A stretch of 64,000 nt of DNA from Acanthosoma haemorrhoidale. Lineage: Eukaryota > Arthropoda > Insecta > Hemiptera > Acanthosomatidae. Positions 32,543 through 42,704 of this stretch are shown piece by piece. Under the pieces are notes generated by a model. The model made no database searches and had not been told where the DNA came from. It worked only from the letters and a program-made list of their open reading frames with translations. The stretch is from contig OV884013.1 in NCBI GenBank assembly GCA_930367205.1, forward strand, positions 85,499,333 to 85,563,332, in the 5' to 3' direction. The translations under genes were made by a program, and so were the position numbers. The first letter of the stretch is position 1. Every line of letters starts with the position of its first letter.

Positions 32543-32766
32543 TTTTAAGGTGTAGGGAAATAAAGTATAAATGCAAGTTAAACGAATAAGAGCACAGATT
32601 TATTTGGATACATACGGACAGAACTAACTCATGGACGGTCACATTAGGAATCTAAGAGGCATATGCCAGCCTGATCACAAAAACGTAACAGTGCCGCCCT
32701 TATCGTTACAACTAAATATAAATCATACAAAACAAATAATAATATAAATGCGAAATTATACCAATA
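32543..32766 (-). repeat. Copia-2 5' LTR
   Basis: 224 bp, TTTTAAGGTGTAGGG to CCAATA, more diverged from Copia-1 LTRs than those are from each other. No partner LTR is present. Confidence 0.85.
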
Positions 32767-33429
32767 TTATCTACTATATACATTTTCCTTACTAGCTATA
32801 TATATTATTACGTTTATTTATATACATTTTTTAAATTAAACTTTATCTTTATCTTAATCTGAGGTTCTGTTATTATAAAAAGAAACTTCTGGCAAAAGGA
32901 AAAATTGTTTATTTACAAATTGATTTAGGAATTTAATATACAAATAAGTACGTACGTAATAAAATAACACTGTTAAAACTAAAGTTAAATTGTACCTTAT
33001 TACTAACGCGACTGGCCAGTTTTTCTTTGTGGTGCTTCTTTGTCGAGGGTTGCTAAGCGTGGTCCTAGAGCGTCTCCTCTGGTTCTCCTGCCGGGTGAAA
33101 GTTGAATGCCTGAGCTTACCGGTATTCTATTCCTCGTACCTTTCCGCTGCCTTCTTGATCTTCTAACTGGTTGTCCAATGCCAGTTGTTTCGGATATTAT
33201 TACTTTTCTTGTTTTGAAGTTAACAAATCCAATATTAAATCATTTATATTTTGATATTGCTTACCTTTTCTTATAACTAGTAATACTACAGCTAACCTAA
33301 CCTATTTACAATTGACCTTATCGACTATTTACAATGTGCTTATTCCTAAAAACCTTAATCCATATAACAAGAGGTGTGCATCCTCTTCCCCCTTAACAAC
33401 TAAACTTATATCCTAACTACATCCTTCTA
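32767..33429. other. Unassigned stretch with Arg-rich minus-strand frame
   Basis: AT-rich, absent from the matching flank of copy 2 (only about 60 bp separate the flanking homologies there), so it belongs to inserted DNA. On the minus strand about 33000-33240 is open and Arg/Gln/Gly-rich (PVRRSRRQRKGTRNRIPV). It may be the 3' part of the LINE fragment next to it. I cannot assign it. Confidence 0.4.
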
Positions 33430-33935
33430 AGTCCTATCTTATTCTATAATTACAATGACTCCACACCGACCGGCGATACAACGTTGCCTTCGGGTGAGCC
33501 TTCCCGAAGGCACGGCTGTTCACCCCGCACCACCCCCCTGGATATCGAGAAGAGACCGGCGCCTTGAAGCTCCCTCCCCTCCCCGATGAATCCACGGAAC
33601 GCCTCAAATCTCTTTTCGTCATTGACCTGCAATGGCAGGTCGGACTTGTCCAGGCTATATTCCCCTATCGAGCGGAGCAGCCGTGCTCTCCCTGGTTCCA
33701 ACGCGTAACAAGAGAGCACGACATGCTCCGCGGTGTCGTCCTCTCCACAATGAGGGCAGAGGACTTGCTATCTGGCCTCTTGTAATCATAGAGCCTGACA
33801 CGAAATCTGCCGTGATAAGTGAGTATCTGCGACATCCAGTAATCCGGGGAGACCCATCTTGCCCTCAGCCTGTCCTGGACTGAGTGGAAGTACTTCCTGA
33901 GTGTGCTGCTCCCCTTAGTGTTTTCTTTGGGCATC
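33430..33935 (-). mobile_element. LINE fragment, R1/I-like ORF2 C-terminus
   Basis: On the minus strand the block RLRARWVSPDYWMSQILTYHGRFRVRL is followed, after a frame change, by CPHCGEDDTAEHVVLSC, the C-terminal Cys/His motif of R1/I/Jockey-group LINE proteins, then VNDEKRFEAFRGFI. Only the last about 150 codons remain. It differs from the LINE-A/B/C family. Confidence 0.75.
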
Positions 33936-33964
33936 TTTTCACAAGTTAAGGTTTAATATTTCAG

Positions 33965-35608
33965 TCTTCTAATTGCCTCACATTCTGCTAATAAGTGGAA
34001 TAAATACTTTGACGAAAAATATGTTGATCCCCTGGTGAGTCCAGCCAAAAGATTTTTATTTTTTTATTGCAACAAAATTTTATATCGATAGATTCTTTGT
34101 GATGGTTAATACGAACGTGATTCCTTTTTTCTTAAGTGTTGTAATGCCTACTTTATTTGAAGCGTCACCTGTTTTTTATCTTTTCAATAAACTGTACTCC
34201 TTTAATAAAATACGGTATTTTATGCTCATGTTCTACGTAAAACACAAATCGGAGGATGTATCATTACAACATTTTACACACAGAATCCAGACGGGTACGA
34301 TGATAAAAAATCCAATTTTTAAACTTTTTTCTCGCGGTTCCTGGAGTTTATTGGCAAGAACTAAGACAGGTGTCAAATATTTTTGACCTAGTATAACCAA
34401 CAACTGATTTCGTGGGAATCAGTGACCCACTAACGTCTTCTTAGTTTTTAATAACTGAAATCAACAAATAATCTTATTAACCTGTTAGCAATACAAAATT
34501 GGAAAATAGACTAATATCTATGTGCCTTATATATGAAATTCATTATGTTTTGAGCTGATTTTTAGTCTTTTGGAAGGATACAAACAATGAAATAAATGTT
34601 TTCTTTATTATGCTAAATTTTAATACATAGCTGAAAGCGCGAAAAATATGTTCTGGAGAAGAGGTAAAGGCTAGGTTTTATAGGCAGATTACGTGGTCTT
34701 GGAATTACCACGAGTCCACACTCGGTATCTGAGGGTAGGCGAAAATTGTCCGGATCCCAAAGGCGAGTGTGAACCGGAGAGAGGCATACTGGATCGCAGG
34801 GGGAGACATTACTAGGTACGTTTGTAGGGCCCCAGAGAGACAGTTGTCTGCATTGAAGAGATTCCTTCCAATGATGTGTTAGTTTTAGCGAGACGTGGCC
34901 AGAGAATCTTACTAGGAAGGTGTGGGGTCTGACAGCGCCGGACTAAAACATAGTAAGGTAAGGAAAGAGAGGTTCAGAGGTTATTAAATAAGAAAGCCAT
35001 AGTTCGAGTAAAGTAACATGTGCCAATGCAAAGAGGGAGAGCAGTGTTCACTTGAACTGCGGGTTCCGACTGTGTCCGAAGCTCAGAATTTCTGTCTTTT
35101 ATAGGGAGGTTATTCCTGCCTACAGTAAATGAGAGAGGCCAATCACGGTGCTACTACGCCCCTAGTTAGTTAGCTCCGGCGGGTTCGGGTTCGTGAATTA
35201 GCCCCCTCTCTCGACGCCGAAGATCTATTGATAAAAATATGGAAACGTATGCGAGTGTTTTCTGGTTCGTGAAGATGGTAACTTCTATTTATTCATTGAG
35301 AAGTTGGCACAACAACCTTATTTTTATTTTTTTTAAGGGAAGGATTTGTCGTGAGGAAGTTCTTACCAGAACACAAGATGTAGTCAACAGAATAAGCAAA
35401 ATGTTACAGGTTTGGGGATGCGAAACTATCTTCTTATCGAACTATATACATTGTTTTGTTTTTTTAGAGAGATGCAATTCATATCAAAGGAATTTCTGAG
35501 TTCGGATTCTGTTTTTTTATGAAATACCATTCACCTGAAAACGGTGTATGGGTCCATAGGGACTACTTCATCGTGCAGCTTCACACTGCTGGCGAAGCCT
35601 CACATTGA
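33965..35608 (+). CDS. 3' exons of an unrecognised host gene
   Basis: Three exon-like blocks join in frame: 33965-34034 (acceptor TTTCAG, donor GTGAGT; LLIASHSANKWNKYFDEK...), 35338-35409 (acceptor TTTTAAG, donor GTTTGG; GRICREEVLTRTQDVVNRIS...) and 35468-35608 (acceptor TTTTTAG; RDAIHIKGISEFGFCFF..., stop TGA). They give about 93 residues of a protein end with no motif I recognise. Earlier exons must lie upstream or are lost; the sequence just before is inserted TE. The intron 34035-35337 holds an LTR fragment. A decayed copy of the first exon is at about 60930-60975. The splice phases agree; the identity is unknown. Confidence 0.45.
34660..35230. mobile_element. Degenerate LTR fragment of the TGTAGCG family
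   Basis: Shares the block GGTCTTGGAATTACCACGAG through GGCGAGTGTGAACCGGAGAG with 55260-55560, including TCGGTATCTGAGGGTAGG. The ends are not clear. It lies in the intron of the unrecognised gene. Confidence 0.65.
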
Positions 35609-36120
35609 TAACACTCTTTTCTTTCTGGAGAACTTCACTTGACCAAAATAGCTTCCAATAATGTTTTCTAGACTGGAATTTCCGATTTGCCTGACAGATG
35701 GAAATTTACATTTTCATCCCGTAGAGCTTCGGTAGTTAGTGACATGAACTTCCCAACTGGAAAGGAATTGTGCCAAGGAACCAACCGACGAATTTCTTAC
35801 AGTCAATGTTATCTCTAGTTATTCTGGATAACCTGGAGTCTACATGTTGTTCAGTAGTGTAGAGTGCCTAAGCTTTGCAAAGCAGCAATAAGAACTTAAT
35901 GAATAGTCCATAAGAAATGAAGTCAGTTGTGCACTTTTGTATTATTTATTCAACTTATTTTATATTTTATTAAATTTTAATTCATTTTTATTAAATAATT
36001 TATTTATATATAAGTAAAACAAATTAATAAAATCTCTAATAAAAACCAGTACTAAGCAAAACAAATAAAATTGTTTAAGTACAGAATGAAATATGTTTTT
36101 AGTCTCAACTATTTCCAACG
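35609..36120. other. Flank and start of tandem unit 2
   Basis: No gene seen. From about 35870 it matches 62960-63180 (TTTGCAAAG...GCAATAA, CCATAAGAAATGAAGT), which marks the start of the duplicated unit upstream of copies 2 and 3. Confidence 0.55.
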
Positions 36121-36960
36121 TGTTTACGCTGAACTACCCGTGGAGTATTATATACTTCCAAGTGATAATTCAAACACAGGTTGGTTCATTAGCATGAACT
36201 AGTGGACTGTAAATTAATGAAAATTAGAGTTGATGCCAATTCACAATACATTTATTCTAAAATTAAACAGAATATTATATAAAAAAAAATTTCATAAAAA
36301 AAAATGAGGAGCAAAATAAAATACCCAGGCCTGGTTAATAATAATAAAATTTGCCAATGTAAGACAGACTGGTTTCAAAAAATAAAAAAAAATGTCTTTT
36401 ATTCTTAATAATTAAAGGAATTAACCAAATTCTCGTCACTTTTAGTGTATATATGAAATAAGTGTATATTCACGCAGCGGCAAGTTGCAGTTCAAGTGCT
36501 CTCGCGGGTGCGGGCTGCAAACAAAACGTAGAGCTGTCGTCATCAGGTTGTGGCTCAAAAAAAAAAAAATCCAACCGCAGGGCGGCTATTCCAAGCTCCA
36601 AGGGGAACGTTGAAGATCATATAGGTATGATTTTGGCCAAATGGCCAATTAAGTCTGAGATCGGCACACCTTAACCCTTCAGACGTTACCTCAACACTGA
36701 CGTAAATGGGCTTGGGCCCACAAGTTCCCCTACCAAAAGTCCAAAGTGCCACTGTCCTAGGTATGGAATTTTCCTTCAGGTATTTAACTTAGATTACAAT
36801 TTAATCTTACGAAATATAATGAACAGAAATTACACAATCATATTTTACATGAACAATCAAAAGAAAAATTACGATTTTTATTTACAGTTTTTTTTACGTC
36901 AGTAACGAAAATAATAAAATAATTAAATCTAACAAACAAAAACTTTATCTGGCCTTAACA
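36121..36960 (-). repeat. BEL/Pao 3' LTR
   Basis: 840 bp, TGTTTACG to CCTTAACA on the plus strand. No difference seen from 40923-41762. Small open frames inside it are chance. Confidence 0.93.
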
Positions 36961-37021
36961 TACCGCCCACCAAATTTTCATTGAAAATTTCAAAGGTTAA
37001 CATGAATTTATTGTGGCCATA

Positions 37022-37495
37022 TTAGTTGGCCCCTGTTTGTGGTAGCAATGGTGCCAATTTGGAAACAGCCCGCGTGTACTCTCCTTTTGGAGTTTTAACT
37101 TTTACCACTCTAACTATCCCATCTTTCCCAGGATAGATTTCAATTATTCGACCGGTGGGCCAATTTTGCACTGATACGTTGGGTTCTTTTAGTAAAACTA
37201 ATGTTCCAACAGTCAAATCTGGCTTTGAGGAAGTCCACTTCGTCCGTTGTTGTAGACTGTTTAGGTAGTCGTAACGCCATCTTGTCCAGATGTCTTGAAT
37301 GCAACGCTGTACAATTTGCCACCTCTTTAATCTGTTTTCTGGTATGTCTGTCAAGTTAGGTGTAGGCAATGACAACAAGGGGGCCCCAATTAAAAAATGA
37401 CCAGGTGACAGCACATCATATTCACTAGGAGAGGAGGAAATGGGGTACAATGGTCGAGAGTTGAGGACGGCCTCAATTTTAGCCACAAGAGTACT
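37022..37495 (-). pseudogene. BEL/Pao integrase C-terminal region
   Basis: The frame carries [33 protein letters not shown] and [20 protein letters not shown], the conserved C-terminal part of Pao integrases, then a basic DUF5641-like end ([35 protein letters not shown]). The HHCC domain and D-D-E core that should precede it are missing; helicase sequence precedes it instead. Confidence 0.88.
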
Positions 37496-38518
37496 CAGTT
37501 TTTCAGTTTGATCAAAAATCAGAGACTTGAGAGGTGAAATGACAATAGTTGTTCCTCTGCTCAGCACCGCTGGCAGCTGATATCACAAAGATTTACCTCC
37601 ACCAGTCGGCATAAGTATAAAACAGTCGTAATTCAACATAGCAGCATTGATGGCTTCCATTTGGTTTGGACGAAATTTATGAAGTCCAAATTTTGTGCGG
37701 AATACCTTCATCATCTCAACTGAATGTGGATAATTTGTTAAATTGAATTCCTTGGTACTACTTTCAATAACATTTTCCATGCTACATTGTGTAGGCTCAA
37801 AGTCTTTCGGACTTTCACTATAACTAAATGATGTATGAGAAATGTTAGCAGTTTTTGTAGGTTTAGAAAACACAGGGGTGTATTGAGTCATTAGTTCTTC
37901 ATCTCTAGGAAATGACATATTCGATGCTTGAGGCGTTGAATTTAGGAATGACATATTCGATGCTTGTGGCGTTGAATTTGGAAATGAGATACTCGATGAC
38001 TGTGGTGTTGTGGATAAATGTGGAGCCAAGTTTGCCTTAAGTTCATTTCTATTATTAACAATCGCCTGATCAACAGGTCTTGCAGGTACTTTGACTGGTA
38101 AAGCTCTATTTTCTTTATCGGAGAAATTTGAACTGAAACTATTCAAATTTTCAATATTTTGAGCACTGGGCCGCATCGGATTGGAATTTTCAGATGGCAA
38201 TGGTTTTTTAGAGGCAGAATTTGCACCGCTTGAAACAGAAGGACTCGTGCTCATGAGCAGTTTTGAAGGTTGTTTTAATTTGAAACCTCCGACAGAAGGT
38301 GATTTAGTTTGTTTAACAAAACCATCTTGTGGCGCGTCCTCGAAATAACTATTTGATAGTTCTTCCCCACTTCTGCTGAAACTATATGGTGCTCTAATAA
38401 TATCTGATTCTTGGGACATTTGACCGTTCAGGGGAAGATCCGAGTCTATACTATCAACAAGATTAACTGTACTAAGTTCAGAACGGACTGAATTCTTGTT
38501 TAATAAACAAGAATTCGA
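37496..38518 (-). pseudogene. BLM: Captured BLM/RecQ helicase cDNA fragment inside the BEL/Pao pol
   Basis: From about residue 742 of the element's long frame the sequence stops looking like Pao and becomes a Ser/Pro-rich linker (KLKQPSKLLMSTSPSVSS; three 12-residue TPQASNMSFLNS-type repeats at 912-945) followed by the BLM helicase start: EMMKVFRTKFGLHKFRPNQM (RecQ motif 0), AMLNYDCFILMPTGGGKSL (Walker A), a TGA at 37583-37585, [10 protein letters not shown], and motif Ia [12 protein letters not shown]. It then joins Pao integrase at [12 protein letters not shown]. About 340 codons without introns imply capture of spliced mRNA. No motifs II-VI are present, so no active helicase. Edges are approximate. 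Confidence 0.85.
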
Positions 38519-40741
38519 ACCTTGAGGTAAAGCAAATGAATCCCTTTTGATCATATCATTATCCAAATAATCTTGCAAAACTGCTGAATATTCTTTTCGT
38601 TTAAGCGGATGATTATTAAAATCAAATTCCAAACGTTGAAATCTTTTTTGAGCCACGTTACGAGAATTGTTAAAATATATAGAACGTTCGTCCCTGAAGG
38701 GCAACTGTACAAAATAGCGCCCACTTTCATTGCGAGAGTGTGTCTTCGAAAAGTGGGATTCACATTTAACGTCGTCAGGATTCTCCAGACTGATATGTTC
38801 GAGTTCTTCGATTTTCCAAACTTTCTCTATAATAGAATTTAGGGACTCGTCTGTGGTCAATAGTACCCTTTGTGGTGAGTGTGAGTTATTATCAGGTAAG
38901 GATCCTAAGATTACTCCTCCAAATACTGTATTTAAAATATTGGGACAACTAGAGGCTTTGTTGAAATTGCTGAGAATATCCAGAAATAAATCTGCTCCTA
39001 AAAGGAAATCTATAGGACCTGGTTTCCAAAAGGAAGGGTCCGATAGATCCTCACAACTTAATTGTCTCCTAATTTGCTCAGAAATTGGCTGAGAAGGCAT
39101 ATTATTGCTTATTTGCTGAATAATTACAGCATTTGTTCTCAACTTTGGATTATCAGAGTTTAATGGAACCAAGATACAGTCTACTTGCTGAGACCCTCCA
39201 GCAATAGGGCTGCTTGCAAATCCACAGAGTCTGTGGGGGTTGTGAGAGGGGATCAATTTCAATTTTTTAGCACATGAAGCCGTAATAAATGAACGTTGTG
39301 CTCCACTGTCAATTACAATTCTTATTTGATGATAGTTACCTACATTGTCTTTTATTCTAGCCAAAGCAGTACCAAGTAAAACGTTTACCTTTCCATCTAG
39401 AGAAGTGGAAAAAACAGCACTTCTAGATGTATCAGTTGCAACCTGACAATGTTCCGAAACTGGATTCAAAGAATTATTTTTAAATTCTTCCTCAACAGGA
39501 AGTGCAGGTATAACCGAGTTACCCCAGTGCAATAAGGAATGGTGTTTTTTATTACAGTAGCGACATAATTTATTTGACTGGCAATCAACATTTTTATGAT
39601 TTTCAGAAAGGCAATTGGAACATACATTCAATGGCTTTAATTTATTAAAACGTTTATATGGACTAAGCTCCAAGAATTTAGGGCATCGATACAACACATG
39701 CTTTTCCCTACATAAGGGACAGGAGTGAGAAATTCGTTGTCCTGACGAGTAAAAAATTTGTTTCACCCCTTTAGGGTAAGTTTTATTGCTATTCCAATAA
39801 CTGGACTCACTTGGGGTAGATAAAGCTTGAGATTGAAATGCAACACATTGCTGAGAAATTAGGTCAACTAGATCCTGGAAAGAAGGAAGTTCCTCCTTCA
39901 CTGATTGTAAAGTCTCAAACCGCTCACGGGTTTTGGGGTCTAGCAGTCTTAGTGCAAAGGTAAGCAAAACAAACCCAGATTCATCCTCAATTTCTAAATG
40001 TTTGAATGCTGTTACACTCTCTAGCACAATCTCTGAAAATCGTTCCAAAGAAGTTAAATTACATTGTTGTAATGGCTTGAAAGTAAAAATTCTTGCAAGC
40101 AAATTGGTAGCTTGAATTCGTTTGTTGTCATACCGTTTCGTCAAACTGAGCCACGCTTGTGGATAATCAGGGGCAGTAATTGGAATGGATGCCACACATT
40201 GCAGGGCAGGGCCTTTTAAGGACGATTTGAGGTAATGAAACTTTTGAATAGGCGATAAGGATCGATTTTCATGAATTAATGAAACATAAGTGTCTTTGAA
40301 TGAAGTCCACTTTGTCAGCTCACCGTGAAAGGAAGGAAGATTTATAGAGGGCAGTTTGAATAAGGGATTTTGGGTTTCCGTTGAAGATGAATTCAACGTT
40401 TGATCTAGTGTTGATTGTTCTCGGTCAAGTGATAACGCTTCATAAAAATGATTGCGAACCTCCTTTCTTATCCTGTCATACTCAGTGCAATCTTTGTCTA
40501 GTAATTTAGCATATCGTTTCACATCTGGGACAGTTTTGTTAAACTTTTGGAAAGTAGCGTCTAATCGTGATAGTCTAGCTTTAAAAACAGGAAGTTGTTC
40601 TGAATTTTCAGTTACAGCATGACCTAATTCCTTTGTTTCTTTTATATCGTCCCTTAAGTCCTCAAATTCGTCATGTAGGGTACTCCACGTTCCTTCATAG
40701 TCTGGTTTGTCAACTTTTGGACCCATTTTTAGTTTAAACAA
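37583..40741 (-). CDS. BEL/Pao Gag-protease-(truncated Pol)-BLM fusion frame
   Basis: 1052 codons from ATG at 40741. An N-terminal coiled-coil, then the DUF1759 gag region (LPSFHGELTKWTSFKDTYVS, about 136-155), Cys/His clusters CPLCREKHVLYRC (341-353), CSNCLSENHKNVDC (374-387) and CRYCNKKHH (393-401), and the aspartic protease IVIDSGAQRSFI (475-486). The start of pol with CESHFSKTHSRNESGRY (660-676) breaks off after YSAVLQDYLDNDMIKRD, before RT. From about 742 the frame is BLM-derived and ends at TGA right after the Walker A motif. That TGA stands where BLM has a conserved Cys. The Gag and protease parts look intact; whether the fused protein is made is unknown. Confidence 0.88.
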   Translation of the reverse strand: MFKLKMGPKVDKPDYEGTWSTLHDEFEDLRDDIKETKELGHAVTENSEQLPVFKARLSRLDATFQKFNKTVPDVKRYAKLLDKDCTEYDRIRKEVRNHFYEALSLDREQSTLDQTLNSSSTETQNPLFKLPSINLPSFHGELTKWTSFKDTYVSLIHENRSLSPIQKFHYLKSSLKGPALQCVASIPITAPDYPQAWLSLTKRYDNKRIQATNLLARIFTFKPLQQCNLTSLERFSEIVLESVTAFKHLEIEDESGFVLLTFALRLLDPKTRERFETLQSVKEELPSFQDLVDLISQQCVAFQSQALSTPSESSYWNSNKTYPKGVKQIFYSSGQRISHSCPLCREKHVLYRCPKFLELSPYKRFNKLKPLNVCSNCLSENHKNVDCQSNKLCRYCNKKHHSLLHWGNSVIPALPVEEEFKNNSLNPVSEHCQVATDTSRSAVFSTSLDGKVNVLLGTALARIKDNVGNYHQIRIVIDSGAQRSFITASCAKKLKLIPSHNPHRLCGFASSPIAGGSQQVDCILVPLNSDNPKLRTNAVIIQQISNNMPSQPISEQIRRQLSCEDLSDPSFWKPGPIDFLLGADLFLDILSNFNKASSCPNILNTVFGGVILGSLPDNNSHSPQRVLLTTDESLNSIIEKVWKIEELEHISLENPDDVKCESHFSKTHSRNESGRYFVQLPFRDERSIYFNNSRNVAQKRFQRLEFDFNNHPLKRKEYSAVLQDYLDNDMIKRDSFALPQGSNSCLLNKNSVRSELSTVNLVDSIDSDLPLNGQMSQESDIIRAPYSFSRSGEELSNSYFEDAPQDGFVKQTKSPSVGGFKLKQPSKLLMSTSPSVSSGANSASKKPLPSENSNPMRPSAQNIENLNSFSSNFSDKENRALPVKVPARPVDQAIVNNRNELKANLAPHLSTTPQSSSISFPNSTPQASNMSFLNSTPQASNMSFPRDEELMTQYTPVFSKPTKTANISHTSFSYSESPKDFEPTQCSMENVIESSTKEFNLTNYPHSVEMMKVFRTKFGLHKFRPNQMEAINAAMLNYDCFILMPTGGGKSL

Positions 40742-40922
40742 AAAAATAAAAAATTAAAAAAAAATTAATTAAAATGCAAATAACGATAGGTTTCCCAACT
40801 GGCACCTAACAATTGCTGAAATGTGTAAATTACATGCAATTAAACATAAATTAAATAGTTAATCTAAAGATTAAATAAATAAATGCGAGAATGTATTGTG
40901 ATCCGGCCCGGAGGACCAATTA

Positions 40923-41762
40923 TGTTTACGCTGAACTACCCGTGGAGTATTATATACTTCCAAGTGATAATTCAAACACAGGTTGGTTCATTAGCATGAA
41001 CTAGTGGACTGTAAATTAATGAAAATTAGAGTTGATGCCAATTCACAATACATTTATTCTAAAATTAAACAGAATATTATATAAAAAAAAATTTCATAAA
41101 AAAAAATGAGGAGCAAAATAAAATACCCAGGCCTGGTTAATAATAATAAAATTTGCCAATGTAAGACAGACTGGTTTCAAAAAATAAAAAAAAATGTCTT
41201 TTATTCTTAATAATTAAAGGAATTAACCAAATTCTCGTCACTTTTAGTGTATATATGAAATAAGTGTATATTCACGCAGCGGCAAGTTGCAGTTCAAGTG
41301 CTCTCGCGGGTGCGGGCTGCAAACAAAACGTAGAGCTGTCGTCATCAGGTTGTGGCTCAAAAAAAAAAAAATCCAACCGCAGGGCGGCTATTCCAAGCTC
41401 CAAGGGGAACGTTGAAGATCATATAGGTATGATTTTGGCCAAATGGCCAATTAAGTCTGAGATCGGCACACCTTAACCCTTCAGACGTTACCTCAACACT
41501 GACGTAAATGGGCTTGGGCCCACAAGTTCCCCTACCAAAAGTCCAAAGTGCCACTGTCCTAGGTATGGAATTTTCCTTCAGGTATTTAACTTAGATTACA
41601 ATTTAATCTTACGAAATATAATGAACAGAAATTACACAATCATATTTTACATGAACAATCAAAAGAAAAATTACGATTTTTATTTACAGTTTTTTTTACG
41701 TCAGTAACGAAAATAATAAAATAATTAAATCTAACAAACAAAAACTTTATCTGGCCTTAACA
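40923..41762 (-). repeat. BEL/Pao 5' LTR
   Basis: 840-bp partner of 36121-36960. The minus-strand sequence just inside it, TGGTCCTCCGGGCCGGAT, is a plausible tRNA primer site. Confidence 0.92.
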
Positions 41763-42704
41763 CAACGTTTTTATTTAATGCCGATATAGAAAAGGACAAA
41801 ATTGTAGACACACTTTCAAAAATATTTTCTTTTTATTCTAAAAAACGTATACAAATATATTGGTATTTTTCATAAACTCCCTATTGTTATGGTACTAGGT
41901 TTTTGTTTACATCAACGGGATAAGTGGCATTAATATTTGATAACAAATAAACAAAGTTGTGTTCATATATATTTTCATCATCTAATTCAACATTACATCT
42001 ATTCATTCCCCTCTAACATAGATAGAGCTACCCTGTCTTGAGTGAGGATATATATAAATTTATTTTATTAATCATTCTAAATTTCTTTTCCGAGAACTAA
42101 TTTGGAAATAATATAAAAATGGTGAGGAACGCTGTTTTAAAAATTGATAGATACAAGTAAAATTATTTTTTGTATGATAATATTTTAATCAATAACCACT
42201 ATGGTATAACAGTTTCATCACCATTAGTATGACAAAATAATTACTAAGTACTCAAAATAATTGCTAATTAGATAATGATTGCCATGTAGACAGATTCGAT
42301 CAGTTCCTGCAAGTAAAAATATATGTTATATAAGTTGGCTGTTGTAAGAATACAACAGTTCCAGGCTCCCCTTTGTTATAGCATGAGCATCGTAAACATA
42401 GTTTGTAATGTATTTTATTGTATAGTTCTCACAGCCCCATCCTCGGGCTTATTCTTCTAGAGGACCTATATCCCAGAATAAAGGTTTATTTTTTTTTCAC
42501 TCGCGTAGTTCCAAAGTTACTTCTAATTAGTTGTTCCTCGGGTTGGAATATGGAAATAAATGGTTCTGTTATCGTTTTATCGCTAATCCGGTGTTCAAAG
42601 TACCTTCAAATATCAGCAGCGATAGCCTAAAAGTAAGTTGATAGCCGTGGACTTCAGTACTACTAACGAATAAATATTTCAAACGTTCATTGCTTCGGAC
42701 AATT
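41763..42704 (+). promoter_or_regulatory. 5' flank and promoter region of TPS copy 2
   Basis: Colinear with 4180-4964. The TATA-like element before exon 1a is kept (TATATATAAAT at about 42050-42060). The one before exon 1b is gone: the stretch CATATTATGTATAA of copy 1 is missing and the sequence reads CCTTCAAATATCAGCAGCG. A segment at about 42175-42350 is present here and at 63620-63770 but not in copy 1. Confidence 0.5.
42119..42156 (+). other. Candidate alternative first exon 1a of TPS copy 2
   Basis: Same 38-bp ATG exon (MVRNAVLKIDRY plus two bases) and GT donor (GTAAAA, weaker than copy 1) as at 4530-4567; phase-compatible with exon 2. Confidence 0.45.

Larger units (their letters stand above)
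29181..32766 (-). mobile_element. Copia-2, truncated and rearranged
   Basis: Same family as Copia-1. The 5' LTR (32543-32766) and iMet-type primer site are present, but the 3' end including the 3' LTR is missing. The integrase core is deleted: the KLSFMKS codons run straight into EPKHII. A segment around SESIFRGFPDETTGYPK is duplicated, with G/C-rich filler at about 30803-30860. Copy 2's flank lacks the element. Confidence 0.88.
36121..41762 (-). mobile_element. Young BEL/Pao LTR retrotransposon carrying a captured BLM helicase fragment
   Basis: Two 840-bp LTRs that look identical, with a 5-bp target duplication CAACG (36116-36120 and 41763-41767); copies 1 and 3 have the empty site. On the minus strand the order is 5' LTR, primer site (TGGTCCTCCGGGCC beside 40923), gag, protease, the first few dozen pol codons, a BLM/RecQ helicase segment, the integrase C-terminal part and 3' LTR. 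RT, RNase H and the integrase catalytic core are absent, so it can only have moved with help from an autonomous relative. Confidence 0.93.

Noticed and set aside
34099..34386. 95-codon open frame in the intron of the unrecognised gene
   Set aside because: Low-complexity hydrophobic AT-rich frame without homology signals or conservation in unit 2.
35800..35860. Reverse-strand CCAGGTTATCCAGAA resembling TPS exon 2
   Set aside because: Only about 15 bases match and the surroundings do not align; probably chance.
36462..36752. Small open frames (70 and 65 codons) repeated at 41264-41554
   Set aside because: They lie in the BEL/Pao LTRs, which are duplicated by nature; no coding features.
37583..37585. 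TGA as a selenocysteine codon in a helicase
   Set aside because: BLM helicases are not known selenoproteins and the segment is a truncated captured fragment; a nonsense change is simpler.
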